Shown: positions 24,757 through 36,430 of the stretch, one piece after another
Layout: every line of letters begins with the position of its first letter
Numbering within the stretch: position 1 is the stretch's first letter
Notes under the pieces: generated by a model
What the model saw: the letters and a program-made list of their open reading frames with translations, nothing else
The model's database searches: none
Told to the model about the DNA's origin: nothing
Assembly: GCF_963583255.1 (NCBI RefSeq)
Contig: NC_084807.1
Coordinates: 21,663,572 to 21,727,571, forward strand
Source: Pyrus communis
Lineage: Eukaryota; Streptophyta; Magnoliopsida; Rosales; Rosaceae
Length of the DNA: 64,000 nt
Direction: 5' to 3'
Program-made: the position numbers and the translations under genes

Positions 24757-27700
24757 TCAAGATGGAACCGAATCGGAGTTGTTGCTCCCAGTGGAGTTCT
24801 GTTTCCTTTCTGCTTGAAGTGACCGGCACAGCGATTCAAGCTTTTCTTTCTGGTTCTTTGTTTCCTCCAACTGTTTCTTCAACCGTTCACGCTGCTCAGA
24901 CCAACAGAAAATCAGTGTTATACCTCATCTGCACTGTTTCTTAATATGGCATCAGAAAGGTTTAATCCTTACTGTTGATTGATGACTAATGCAAAAGAAA
25001 GTAAAACAAGGTGCAAGCAAACTATACCTCGTCTACGAGTTCTATAAGAGTGACATCTGTTTTCTCACATTTGCTCTTCAAGAATAAGTTTTCCTTCTTG
25101 AGTTCCTTGATGGACTTTGCCATCTATGGTTTTGTACATGTAACAAACAGAAAGGTAGCTTAGTTTAAGGCGAAAATATAAAGCGAGTTACGCTGCACTG
25201 GAGAAAGCAGTGAAAGTGTGTCTAAATGAAATGTAATTTGAAGGAATATGTCACCTTTTCAATCTCCTGTTTAAATGTCTCGAAAACTTCATTGCTTTTC
25301 AACAATGCGTCCTGCACGATAAATCTAGATCAAATAAGACCAGGTAGATTTGTATGCTGATAACACAATCATTCAGCATGAAGCACTCGTAAGATCTAAT
25401 TTGAGCACACAAGAGCGGGTTGCCTTTCTTGAAAAGTGTCTAATGAACACATATATTGGAAGGAAAACCCGAAGTCAAGGCACATTTAATGATGTAAACA
25501 GAGCAAGGAGATGGGTGGTGAGATCAATTCTGACAAGCAACTTGAACGTTGCCACGTTATTTGCCTAAATCTCACCTGTTAACAACTAGGACTTATAATT
25601 CCAAGTAACTTAAAGATACTAGGAGGAGTTAGGTTTCAGTCCCTAGCCACCAAAGTTCATTGATTCAAACCTTAATGATTTTGCATAACATAGAAAGTGT
25701 GCAACAACCATACGTCTAAAGTGTATACATGTGAGACTCAACCTACTAGCATGCCCCGTAACTGACACCATACAGCCTAGAACCTACAGGGCAAATGAAC
25801 CAACATAGTTTTGAACTGTGAAAATTCTGCAGAGAAATTTTGACAGCCTATAGGCTCTAGCTGAGCAATTACTCATCCAGTTGTGGTGACGAAGTTCCAA
25901 ATAATGGTTAAAACACCGCATAACGCAGAAGAATGCTGACCTGAAATTGTTGGAACTTCTCTCCATCAGCTGTCAACTGTAAGCGCAAATTCTTTTCAGT
26001 TGCTAGTAACTGTGACACCTGTTCTGCATATAATTTCATCTGGGACTGTTCCTGGAGTGATTTCTCTTCATGCTGCTTAGTCTTCAAATCAGCAATTTGA
26101 AGCTCCAGCGATTTCTGCTTTAACTGTTCATCCAAAACAAAACCACTACAGAAAAGTTAAGTCCCTACCTAACAAATTAAACAACCATTATAAGTAAACT
26201 AACGTCATTTGTACAAGTTACAGCTAAATTTTACCTTCTGTTCATATTGCTGTTCAGAAAGAGCGTGCTGATAGTTGAGCTGCTGTAGCTTAGTTCTTAA
26301 CCTGAAAATGAATGAATGTTAACTAATTTTAACACAACAAAGATAAATTATAGAGCCCTATATGATTAGCGCAAGCACAAGGACAGCCAAAAAGGAAATA
26401 AAACTATGGTATGAATCAACCAAGTGAACAAAAAGAGAGATACCAAGCCGTCAAACTTTTGTAATGAATAATACATGACATTACCCTATATCAGGAAAAG
26501 TTTTAAATTTTAATATATGACACTTAGGATGACATCAATCAAGTTTGGTCTCATTGAGACACATGCACAGGATCTCCAAGGTAAGTAAATCATAATGCTT
26601 CGATATTTTCTGCAAGATATAGCTAGCTTATTTTTTACAACATCAGGGTCTTACATTTCATTCTCCTTTAGCTGAGAGATACATTCTTCCTTTTGCTCAT
26701 CCAGTTTATTGCTCACATCCTATAACCATAAGAATCTAATGTCAGAAAACACGCATTAAAGAAAACAAATAATGAACTGAACCAATATTTTTTCTTTTAA
26801 AATAGAAAGGAACTAGTTCTGAATTCTGATATTCGGGACAAATACAAAAGCTTGTTACTTAACTGAACCCTTATTGCTTACATGTTCTCTCTTGGGCCTC
26901 TACTAGATAATCATGATACAACAAAGTACTAAAACAAGAAATATTGTCTGGTTTTACTTTTCAACACACTCAGAATGGTAAGTTGCTTAATATATGAATT
27001 TTGAGGGTTTGTACCCTTAAAAGATTTCATGGTTTGTAGTGTATAGAACTGTCAGTACATGAAATGTTTTGTAGTGCATAATACAGGAAATGTTTGGATT
27101 AATAAGTCGACGGTAATAACAATTCAATTCCCTAAAGAAAAGGTAGCCTATAGAAGATAAGAAGATGGAATCAAACCTTTATTGCATCTTGGAACTTGAC
27201 TGATAAATCTAATCTCAAGTTCTGCCCCTCTGTTGACACCCGTTTGCACTCATCCTGTTAAAATTATGAGGAAACCATCAGTGTTTCTAGGTCGGTGACG
27301 ACATATTGATCAACTTCACAACTTACCATAACAAATTGTAAGATGTAGTCAATAAAATTAAAATGGTATTGACACAAATTAATGTCAAGAGTAATAGATC
27401 ACAAGCCAGTAGTCTGAACTTGACATTTCAAAATGTTGAAACGATGTGGTAGACAGCAAAGGTGACGATAATAGGGGATCTAAATCCGATGGACTGAAAA
27501 ATTACACTTAACTCCACAAAAGTTTAGCCTTCTTTTCTACACCAGATACTTTTCAGTCACTAACAATACGCAAGAGTGCAGAGTCATCCAGTGCACCCTT
27601 CCCATAATAAACTATAACTCAACCTCAAAGCAATGGGACAACAAAGGAAAAAAAAAAAGGATAAACTTTAAGCTGCCTCTTTGCACATTTGCCTAATTTA

Positions 27701-29472
27701 CTAAAAATAAAAAATCAACGAGAAAAGAAGTCATCGCGGGAAACTTGTCAGGCCTACAATGTAGTTAAGTGGGCTTAGTCATGGTATGAATAACTGGGTA
27801 CTGTATGGGAGCTATACCTCTACTTTGATTCATCCTATGGCTTATAATAGAAAGTAGGAATTAAGTTTTCATGGTCAATCAGAACCTTTACAAATTAAAC
27901 TTTAAAAGAATTTATGATACGCAACATCTCAGACAAATATGAAGTTTGCAAAACAAGCATTTGAAGGATATTGCAGTCAGTCAAGGGGTAGCATACCATT
28001 AGTACTTTGTTCTGGCGTTGCAACTCCCTGCACAAGGACTCAAGCTTATCTCGAACAGAAATGGCTAGAAAGAAAAGGAGGACGCAAAAAATTAGATATT
28101 AAGATTCTCTACGATGTAGCTCATAATATGATTGATATTATAAATATGTCACTCCACTAAGACTTCACGAAAGCTGTCTTTCCATCCGAAAAATACTGTT
28201 AAATTTGTTTTGGTAAGGTTATCAACATAATAAATAACTTTTACTATCTACCTACTGATAATTGGGAATTTTGATTCATATCATTCTTCTATTTCATGAA
28301 AATCTGTGACTCGAGATCATACATAATGTGTAAGAAATCCATTTCTAGTCAACTATTACACGACCACATAAAAGCATTATACTTAAACCCCTACAAAACT
28401 CACTGTTACTAGAAACAAAGATATGATTCCTTCTGCAATAACCCCATATTGTACACACTACACATCAGTATATGTTCAAAAGTTCAGTCGTAAACATTAG
28501 CACAGCTATCTCAACATACCCGAATCTCTTTCAGCAAGAGCTTGTTGATACTTCAAAGTGAACTCTATGAACTCCTTTTCTGATTTAAAGGTACGCTTTA
28601 CACTCTTACGTTTGGTTTCAGTGGATTCCTGAGGAAAAATTAGTCCAAGTTAGTAACTGTATAGATGATTCACATATATAACATTTTGAATGAAGATGGC
28701 ATCATAAACATCTGTCTCAGGCAAGAAAATGACACACATGATTTTTGGCATAGGTCAAGAACACAAATTGATACAGTCTAAAAAGAGATCTAGTGATATG
28801 TAATACTTACTGTTTTTCTGTTTTTCAAAGTTTCAACACTCTCCAATGAAGACGTTTCCTTCAAATTGGTCGCTGGCGCATCTGAGCCCCCTTCAGCTGC
28901 TGAAAGGCAATAACAGATGAAGGTGGCAAACAAACTCAAACAAAAAGGACCGCATATAAATATAGTACACATATTCTGAATTAATTGCTTTATCAGATAA
29001 TCACAAGTTCAAAATACTTACGTCTCTCTGAACTTTGACATCTCGTTTCAACTTGTTTCTTTACCTCACCGCCTTCGGATACCCCACCCAAAGCCTCAGA
29101 AACAGAAACAGCTGAATCGGGCATGACTAATGAACCTTCTTCTCTCTGCTCCGTAGAGGCATTTTTGGGAACTTGAACTGAATCTACTGAAACATCAGAA
29201 CTATCTGTTTCAGACAACGGAACAGGAAATGTTCTCAGTTTCTGAGTCTTCTCTGCCCTACCCTGGCTTGCTTGAAACTCATCTGCAGCCAATTCACCTA
29301 CAGGTTCCTTTGAACTATCCCTTTCTGTGGAATTATCACTCTCGTTGTTACCCAACGGCTTCTCTTGCTCGAAGGTTGGAGTTGCAGGAGCCAGTGGCTC
29401 TGGAGAGCTCTCAACAAACCCATCAGGCAATGAATCAACTTCAGGAAGCTGGTTTGCTTCTGGGTTCTCCAT
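24757..29472 (-). CDS. Alpha-taxilin-like coiled-coil protein
   Basis: Eleven coding exons: 29472-29022, 28899-28811, 28628-28520, 28064-27997, 27254-27177, 26719-26655, 26301-26235, 26123-25941, 25311-25255, 25123-25028, 24891-24757. They give 465 residues. The first about 175 residues are acidic and disordered. From about residue 180 to 450 there is a long coiled coil with taxilin motifs: SEKEFIEFTLKYQQALAERD, KLESLCRELQRQNKVLM, DLSVKFQDAIKDVSNKL, and LREKL-like heptads ending RERLKKQLEETK. Animal taxilins bind syntaxins and nascent-chain complexes; the plant role is unknown to me. The start is ATG 29472, and a GTG further upstream is not used. Exon 2 has a CAGCAG acceptor, so one residue may be optional. 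A 5' UTR exon lies near 30021-30162. A 9.6-kb nested transposon now separates it from the DNA beyond. Confidence 0.9.
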
Positions 29473-30020
29473 TCTCACCTACAATGCTCATCATGTATTA
29501 ACTCTTAGAACCTCCAAAATCTATACCGCCCCGACTACAAATTGCGACAATAAAAACCCATATTTCCATTTGCAGCTAGAGCTAGGTTTACTGATGTATT
29601 AGCTTAGCCACGGCTACATGTAAAACTTAGCGCAGCCAGAAAAACAGCAACACTAGAATCCATCGCCATTGGGTTGCTAAGAAAATTTCAAGAGAACCCA
29701 AATAAAACTAAAAGCTTCAATCTTTAAGGTGCTGAAGATATCCTAAGATGAAATTGAACAAGTAGCTAAGTACAAACACACCTAGATTATGACTAAATCT
29801 TAACATTGGGTTAAATTTCCGAACTTTTATTATCTGCGAAACCACCAACACAGAAGCAAATTCATTCTTATACTTTTTATCAAGAGAACAAAAAGAATAC
29901 GAAAATTCCAAACACCCTGGTACCCATCAATCAGCACCATTGAGAAATCTGAACCATCACAAACGAGATTTTAGAGAGAGAAGAAATGAAACAATGAGAA
30001 GGAAGGAGAAATTACCTTAC

Positions 30021-30036
30021 CTGGTAGATTATGTGG

Positions 30037-30073
<37 letters not shown>

Positions 30074-30162
30074 CAGAGGGAGAGAGAGAGAGAGGAAGTG
30101 ATCGAACTGCGTTGTGTTCCGCCAAACGGATTGTTTGTGGTGTTGTCACTCCCCTTCACTTC
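30021..30162 (-). promoter_or_regulatory. 5' UTR exon of taxilin with GA/CT microsatellite
   Basis: On the minus strand ATCTACCAG|GTAAGG marks a donor at 30021. The matching acceptor, TTGTAG|GTGAGA, lies 5 bases before the coding ATG. The exon contains a CT-rich tract (GA on the plus strand, 30037-30092), common in plant 5' leaders. The hAT target site abuts its upstream side, so the original core promoter may have been split off. Confidence 0.55.
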
Positions 30163-30189
30163 ACTTTTCGACAGGGTGGGCATGGTTTG

Positions 30190-30345
30190 GTCTGGGTAAT
30201 TCTGAGTGATATTTATCTCACTTCTGGAAGTTTTTCAGTTTGATTCTCGTAAAAGGTGAATTTGAACCATATTATTACTAGTCTACCGTGAGACTAAGCC
30301 TACTTTTTCTGCTTAGTGTAGATAATATCGATGTTAAAAATAAAA
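30190..30345 (+). mobile_element. tRNA-derived SINE-like copy inside the hAT left arm
   Basis: It shares with 42053-42217 the B-box-like GATTCTCGT, then GAATTTGAACCATATTATTA, a TGAGACTAAGCC segment and the tail TAGTGTAGATAATATCG. It is diverged, especially at the 5' head. Confidence 0.55.
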
Positions 30346-30679
30346 AATTGAAAATGACTTTTTTACAATGTGGTTTTAAAGCTTTAATCGAAATGAAATC
30401 AATATGTTCGGTTGCAGTTTGGTTCGATTTCAGTCGGTTTACAAACTAAATGTTTTATACTATTAATACAACTCAATTAATAAAAAATAATGATTACCAC
30501 ACTAAAATCACCTTAAAATAAACTTCAACATCAAAATGCCTGATGGCATTACTTTTGTACAATCCAACAGAAAAAGTTAAGTTTACCATACTAAAACTAA
30601 AGTTTAAACAAAATCGTTGTGACATTAGTAGTACAAAAATATTTGTTCATGTAGTTCAACAAAAAAGGTTGGTGCTTCA

Positions 30680-33385
30680 TGTGACAACCCGTTCCAAATT
30701 TTACGTTTTTATTTTATTTTAAAAGCGTGAATTTACTAAATTGCCCTAGAGGCAAGGACTTTGACTTCCGTTGACCATCGACTTGAGAGATGTGGGACTT
30801 ATTCTTTAAGCATATCCTCGTAGTACTCTTTGGTACGAACGTATAGGCGAAAGCCGTTTGCGCGTCCGGATTATAACGGTATAGTTACGAACGTTCGAAA
30901 TTGGTTATTCAAGGTTTAGTGTGTATTTAAATTAAACCCCCACTTAGTGGGGGAAGCCCAAAATCAGAAACGGAGGGAGGAAAGAAAAGAAAAAAAAAAA
31001 ACAGGGAAGAGAGCTTCCCTTGCACCCATACCCGTGCCACCACGAGACCACCTTCCAAGGCCGATTCCGGCCAGCTCCGGTGGAGTTTTTCGATGCCACC
31101 ACCACCATCTTGAAGCTCTCATTCCCCTCTACAAAACCCACCCAAGAACCACCTTGATTGACCATGGTATGAGACGGTTTGAGGCCACGAAAGTTGACGA
31201 AAATCAATGGTGCTCCGGCCACCCTTTTCGATTTTCCGGCCAATCGGCAAAGCAATGGCCGATGCCACCACTTGGGCTTTGTAGCCCACAATCCCAGGAG
31301 CAAAACCCAACCAACCTTGACCCCGTTGGACCACCGTAGACGACGAATCGACGTCGGGAAGTTTTAGGCATCCGCCGGCTTCGTGGGCAAAATTGACCAT
31401 CTTCCGTCCACTTTTGGACTTCGTGGCAGGGACCAATCATTCAGGACGCCTCGATGTGTGCGCTAGAGAATCATAGCGTGGACTCCAAGTAAGTGGATCT
31501 TTTCCTTTTTATCGTACATATTATTGAGAGTTCTATCGACACTTTTAAATTGATTAGGTATATTACTTTCATATATAATTATTGTGAATGCTTGAAGTAC
31601 GATATGAACTACGAATGGCTTGATCCCTATTTAGGGTACGTAGGCAGTCTAACAAAACGTTAGATGCAGCCATAAAATATTCGAGACCAAAGCCTTGCTT
31701 GGGAAATTGAGTAAGGCGAAGGAAATTGGTAAAGGCAAGTTTTAGTTTTATGAATTAGTTAGCTAAATTAGTGTTAATTGGGACGTCATGGATAATTATC
31801 CCTGAAAATAAATAGTTTGGGAGTAATGCGTTATTGATTGTACACTTCTCACTGTATTGTTTATAATTGAACATGCTACGACATGTTTGAGTATTAGATT
31901 GCATCATAGTATATCAATATGTATATTACTTGCATATAATTATTGGGAATGCTTTCAAGTGCAAAGGTGAACTCAGGACACCCAGGTAAGTTCAGGTGAG
32001 TTTATGGTACTAGTTGAATCGATTTCGTTATAGCATGACTACAGTTATGTGTTAGGCAACTTCGATACTGTCGTACTGGTTGCTATGAGTTGCACATGTT
32101 ATATTGAGATGCATTGAGAGCTCATAAACCTGCACCCCGGTGTTAGTGCTCCCGCCCGTGGCCAGGGCACAGTCCTTCACGTGATGTTCACCTCCCGCAC
32201 CTTATGCTCACCTTGGATTCAAGGTAGGTGCACAGTCCTGTCGTACAGACCACTTTAGGTGGTTCCGACTCGTAGGTGACCCGCGATTATTCGCCCAGTC
32301 TTCACGTGATCGTAGCACTTGAGCTTATTTATTTACACCCAGTCCTGTCGTACAGACCACTTTAGGTGGTTCCGACTCGTGTGCAGGTATACTTATTGAG
32401 CTATATGCTAGCCAGGATTGATGAGATATGGATAAGTCGTACAGGTCACTAGAGGTGACTCCGACTTATATGCTAGCCAGGATTGATGAGATAGAGATAA
32501 GTCGTACAGGTCACTATAGGTGACTCCGACTTATATGCTAGCCAGGATTGATGAGATATGGATAAGTCGTACAGGTCACTATAGGTGACTCTGACTTATA
32601 TGCTAGCCAGGATTGATGAGATATGGATAAGTCGTACAGGTCACTAGAGGTGACTCCGACTTATATGCTAGCCAGGATTGATGAGATAGGGATAAGTCGT
32701 ACAGGTCACTATAGGTGACTCCGACTTATATGCTAGCCAGGATTGATGAGATATGGATAAGTCGTACAGGTCACTAGAGGTGACTCCGACTTATATGCTA
32801 GCCATGATTGATGAGATACGAATAAGTTGTACACGTCATTTTAGATGACTCTGACTGATATATCACTTTGTATTGATTTAGTTCATTTGGCCTACTTATT
32901 AATGTATGGTGGAGTTAATGGCAAACCGTGGTTTTGGTCATTTCTGAGTATGGTTTGGATATATGTATATATGTTGTACTGTCTTATGGAAAACGATACG
33001 GGTTTTACATTAGGGCATTACTTTTAGAGAGGTAATAACCTTGGGAAGCTTGGTTTTATTGCTTACTCACACCTTCTGTTTGGTGCCCTCCAGGTTTTAG
33101 CTGCTGAGTTTGTATCGACAACAATCTGTGGTGAATCTTAGTATTAATGGATATTTTTGAGGGTATGATTCTTACCCATACTACTGTACCTTACTTATGT
33201 TCTGACATCGCGTGTGAAATGGGTTCGCTCCCACTCGTAGCGCACTCTGGTACTTAGACACTTTTAGATTCAAATTTATTCACTTTTTGTACACTATCAC
33301 ATTTTATGGCTTCGTCACCTTTCAGGTGTCGGCCAGCACAGTTCGATTCAAGGTCCAAGTGGACTTTCTGGGTCGGGGTGTGTCA
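30680..33385 (+). repeat. 5' LTR (2706 bp)
   Basis: It starts TG and ends CA. It contains a short poly(A) tract near 30989, about seven copies of a 65-bp hairpin repeat (32403-32861), and two diverged hairpins upstream of them. The 105- to 130-residue ORFs at 30944-31440 recur in the other LTR and are not genes. Confidence 0.93.
32403..32861. repeat. 65-bp tandem hairpin array in the 5' LTR, about 7 copies
   Basis: Units start near 32406, 32471, 32536, 32601, 32666, 32731 and 32796 (exact 65-bp spacing), each with TGCTAGCCAGGATTGATGAG. Within each unit ATAAGTCG pairs with CGACTTAT, and inside it GTCAC pairs with GTGAC around a 3-5 base loop. The last unit is diverged but keeps the inner pairing (GTCAT with ATGAC). 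Confidence 0.95.
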
Positions 33386-33388
33386 GTT

Positions 33389-33400
33389 TGGTATCAGAGC
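33389..33400 (+). promoter_or_regulatory. Primer-binding site (initiator tRNA-Met type)
   Basis: TGGTATCAGAGC begins three bases after the CA end of the 5' LTR. It is the standard plant minus-strand primer site complementary to the 3' end of initiator tRNA-Met. Confidence 0.9.
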
Positions 33401-36400
33401 ATATGTTGGGCAGTATTGTGTTCATCACACGCGTGATGTGAGCACTCTTAGTTTTTGTGTTTGACGCTCGAATGATGCCACCTCGTCGAATAGGGAAAGA
33501 TATGCTAACTTTTCTTAAGTTTTGGACAATTATGTTGTCTTCACGACATTTTAGATGATCATTTTGGCCATGTCCATAGAACTAAAACGAAGATTTTTCT
33601 TGTGAAGGAAAGGTATAAAAGTGAGGCAAGTTGATGGCCTAAGTAAATGTTTTGATAATCATGTATTGCCAGAGATATTACCAAATAATTCTATCATTGT
33701 CCTACCGCCATTAGTATTGATTCTTTAAAGATTGGAAATCTTAGTTAATCTTGATTTCTTAGTAACATTCCGCGGAAGATCATCGGAGGGATAATTATTG
33801 TTCGGTCCCTATTAGCACTAATATCTTCAAGCGTACTTGTGTTCATGTTGGATCTTTAGGAGGAAGATCGACTGTCGATGAAGTCTTTTTGAAAGTAGAT
33901 ATTAAGCAAGGTCTTTTTCTAGCATTGAGATTTTTCAATCAACGCTATTCCAGATTTTTGCTTTCGTAGTTGTACTTATTAAATGTGTGAGAATAGGCTT
34001 GCGAATGTAAGTTGTCATATCCTGGGAGTTGTAGAAATCCGAAAAGCAATCATCAAATCCTCCTAGGATCAATGAACTACTTCGCTTGAGCCGAATAAAT
34101 TAGGATCGTGGAAGCTTAGGAATAAGCTTTGCAATAGGACGTTAAACTCATGATTGTTGTTTTACCTTATCACTTATTTAGGTAAACGAAAACCCTTTGA
34201 CTAACCACCTCTCGATCACTTCCATAGACATTAGAATCGAAATGCGGGATGATATCTCACTGTTAGATTGTTATAAGTGTCGAGGAAACTGTGAAGACCT
34301 TTTAGTTCGTGTCGTAGAGTTGGTTAGTAGTACTGTAAATTTCGAGGACGTATACTTTTGGCGTCATATCCCAAAAATCCTACCGCGGATACCACCACAT
34401 TGTTAAGTTGGTATGGCAACATGACGGAGTATTACTTTTACTTTTCACGATTAGAATCGTTTGAAACAAATCATCTTATTCATTGACCTAAAGTCAACAG
34501 TCATCACCTTATTTCGAAGGCTAAATGACACTTCTCGGTGGAGATTTTGATGATGCATGATGATTGTCGATTGATGTGATAAGTCAATTCGGATTCAGAC
34601 TTTCTTAGTATGTTAACGCTTACGTTTCTCGATGGTAGAACCGCTAAAGATGAACTATCATACTTCTGACCTAGAATTAACAATTTCTAATTTCATTGGA
34701 ATATTGATTGGGACTCTTATGTAGAAAAGTGTGTCCAAATCTTCATTGATCTTAGAACTTTTTATTACATTTACTTTTTGGAACAAGCTAAGTTCTGTCA
34801 GAGGCAATAGTAGAATTAAATTAGCATCTATGAGTGCATTATCGCGTATCTACTCTCGCACATTTCCAGCTTGTCCTTTTCTATTTAATTGGGAAGTATC
34901 TTTTTATATGCGCAGTTCGAGATATGTGGTATATGTAAAGAATGTGAAATTCATTAATCGTGATGCTAAACCGATGATACGCTTATATGATGTTCCAATT
35001 GGTGGTTGTTTACTTAAGTAGAAAACAATATTCTTCTTGCTCAAAAAATTGAAGTATTGGCAATAGTTATTTCCTGAAAATGGGTGTTGAAATTTCAACA
35101 ATAAGACACTTGTGAAGACCACTAAGATAGAAGTGGGATGTAGTCAACCTCTTCGGGTGATGTGATCTAGAAGTTCTCTTTGTGACGTGACCAAATGTGG
35201 AAGTAGGGAAGAGATAAAATCGAGGCTTCCTTTGATGTGTTTTAAATGAATCCTCACTCTAGATGGACCTTGCCTTTGATTAATGTTGTGAGGATATTGA
35301 GGTTATAGAGTTCAAAATTTTCTGGACAACTACAATTTTCTAAGTGCGTCCAGAGGACGATGACTTTTTGAGAAAACTACTCCTAGACTTTTATACCAAT
35401 TTCAGCAAACAGAAACCTGACAAGATTATCATCTTGGTGTATTTATATTTCATCGTGTTACATGTTTCACTTCCAAGCCTTTGGAAGTCGTTATGAAGGT
35501 TTTGAGTATTAGAAGTTGTTCCTTATTGCATTTCTATCCCTAGATTAACGATTAGTTTGAAATGAGTTACTCAGACCTTTGTGGACGAGTTGCATCTTGT
35601 TTGTCCCACCAGTAGCATGGTTGCAGTATATCCTTATCTCCATTTTAGTCACTTGTAACCACGGTTACAATTTCGGGTTAACTATGGTATCATTGGAGTT
35701 GATGTATGGAGATTTTACGCACAACGCATATTTAATGAACGCATACTTTTGTTAGAATTATGGGTAACTACGGTTACATTCCTGTTTAGGAGTATGGTAT
35801 CCTTCGAAATATAATACAAATATTGTATGTGCAGTTTGTGATTTACAGCAGATTATTGCGAACAAATATTTGATTGAGATTGTGATGTAGAAAATTTATG
35901 TTATTGACGATGTTGCCTCAGAAGGTAGCGAATGAGTACGATCGAGGCTGGCATGTGTATTTCCCATTGAAGGGCAAGATGGTAATATTGCACCCTCGGG
36001 AATTGTTACTTGCTTATTAAGACAACAGTGAATTGTCGGTTTTGCGGGGTGCAGACCGTAATATTAATAACTTATTCGTTGGGTTGTTAAGCAAGTAAAC
36101 AAGTAGATTATTCTACGTTAATATTTGTATTTACTTATTTAATTCGTTAATGGTTGTTTGGGCTTGACCCAAAAAATATTACATGCTTAATTTCGAAGTG
36201 CGTTACGCTTTGAACACGTTTATGAGAGGATAGTAGGAATTTGGAGGCATGAAAGAAGAGTCACTACGCTCCGATCATGACGGAATGTCATCCTCTTTTA
36301 TGTAGTCGCCATCACTTTGTATCTTCCTCGTGTATGTATTTACATACATATATCTCTTTAATTTTGAGTATTCTACTTTGGACTGATGATTTTAAATTTC

Positions 36401-36430
36401 GAGGACGAAATTTTCTTAAGGTGGGTAGAT
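33401..36430 (+). other. Coding-poor interior of the LTR retrotransposon
   Basis: About 3 kb with only small frames (69 aa at 34197-34406 and 96 aa at 34731-35021), neither recognisable. A full Ty3 element needs roughly 4-5 kb of gag-pol here. The segment ends with the purine tract at 36418-36429. Confidence 0.7.

Noticed and set aside
30944..31440. ORFs of 105-130 residues on both strands, repeated at 36678-37207
   Set aside because: They lie in the LTRs, occur in both copies, have no recognisable domains, and follow from GC-rich LTR sequence.
32403..32861. Regular 65-bp repeat resembling a CRISPR array
   Set aside because: Units are contiguous without unique spacers, lie inside a plant LTR, and the genome is eukaryotic.
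34197..35021. Small ORFs in the retrotransposon interior as gag or pol
   Set aside because: No protease, reverse transcriptase or integrase motif could be read with confidence.
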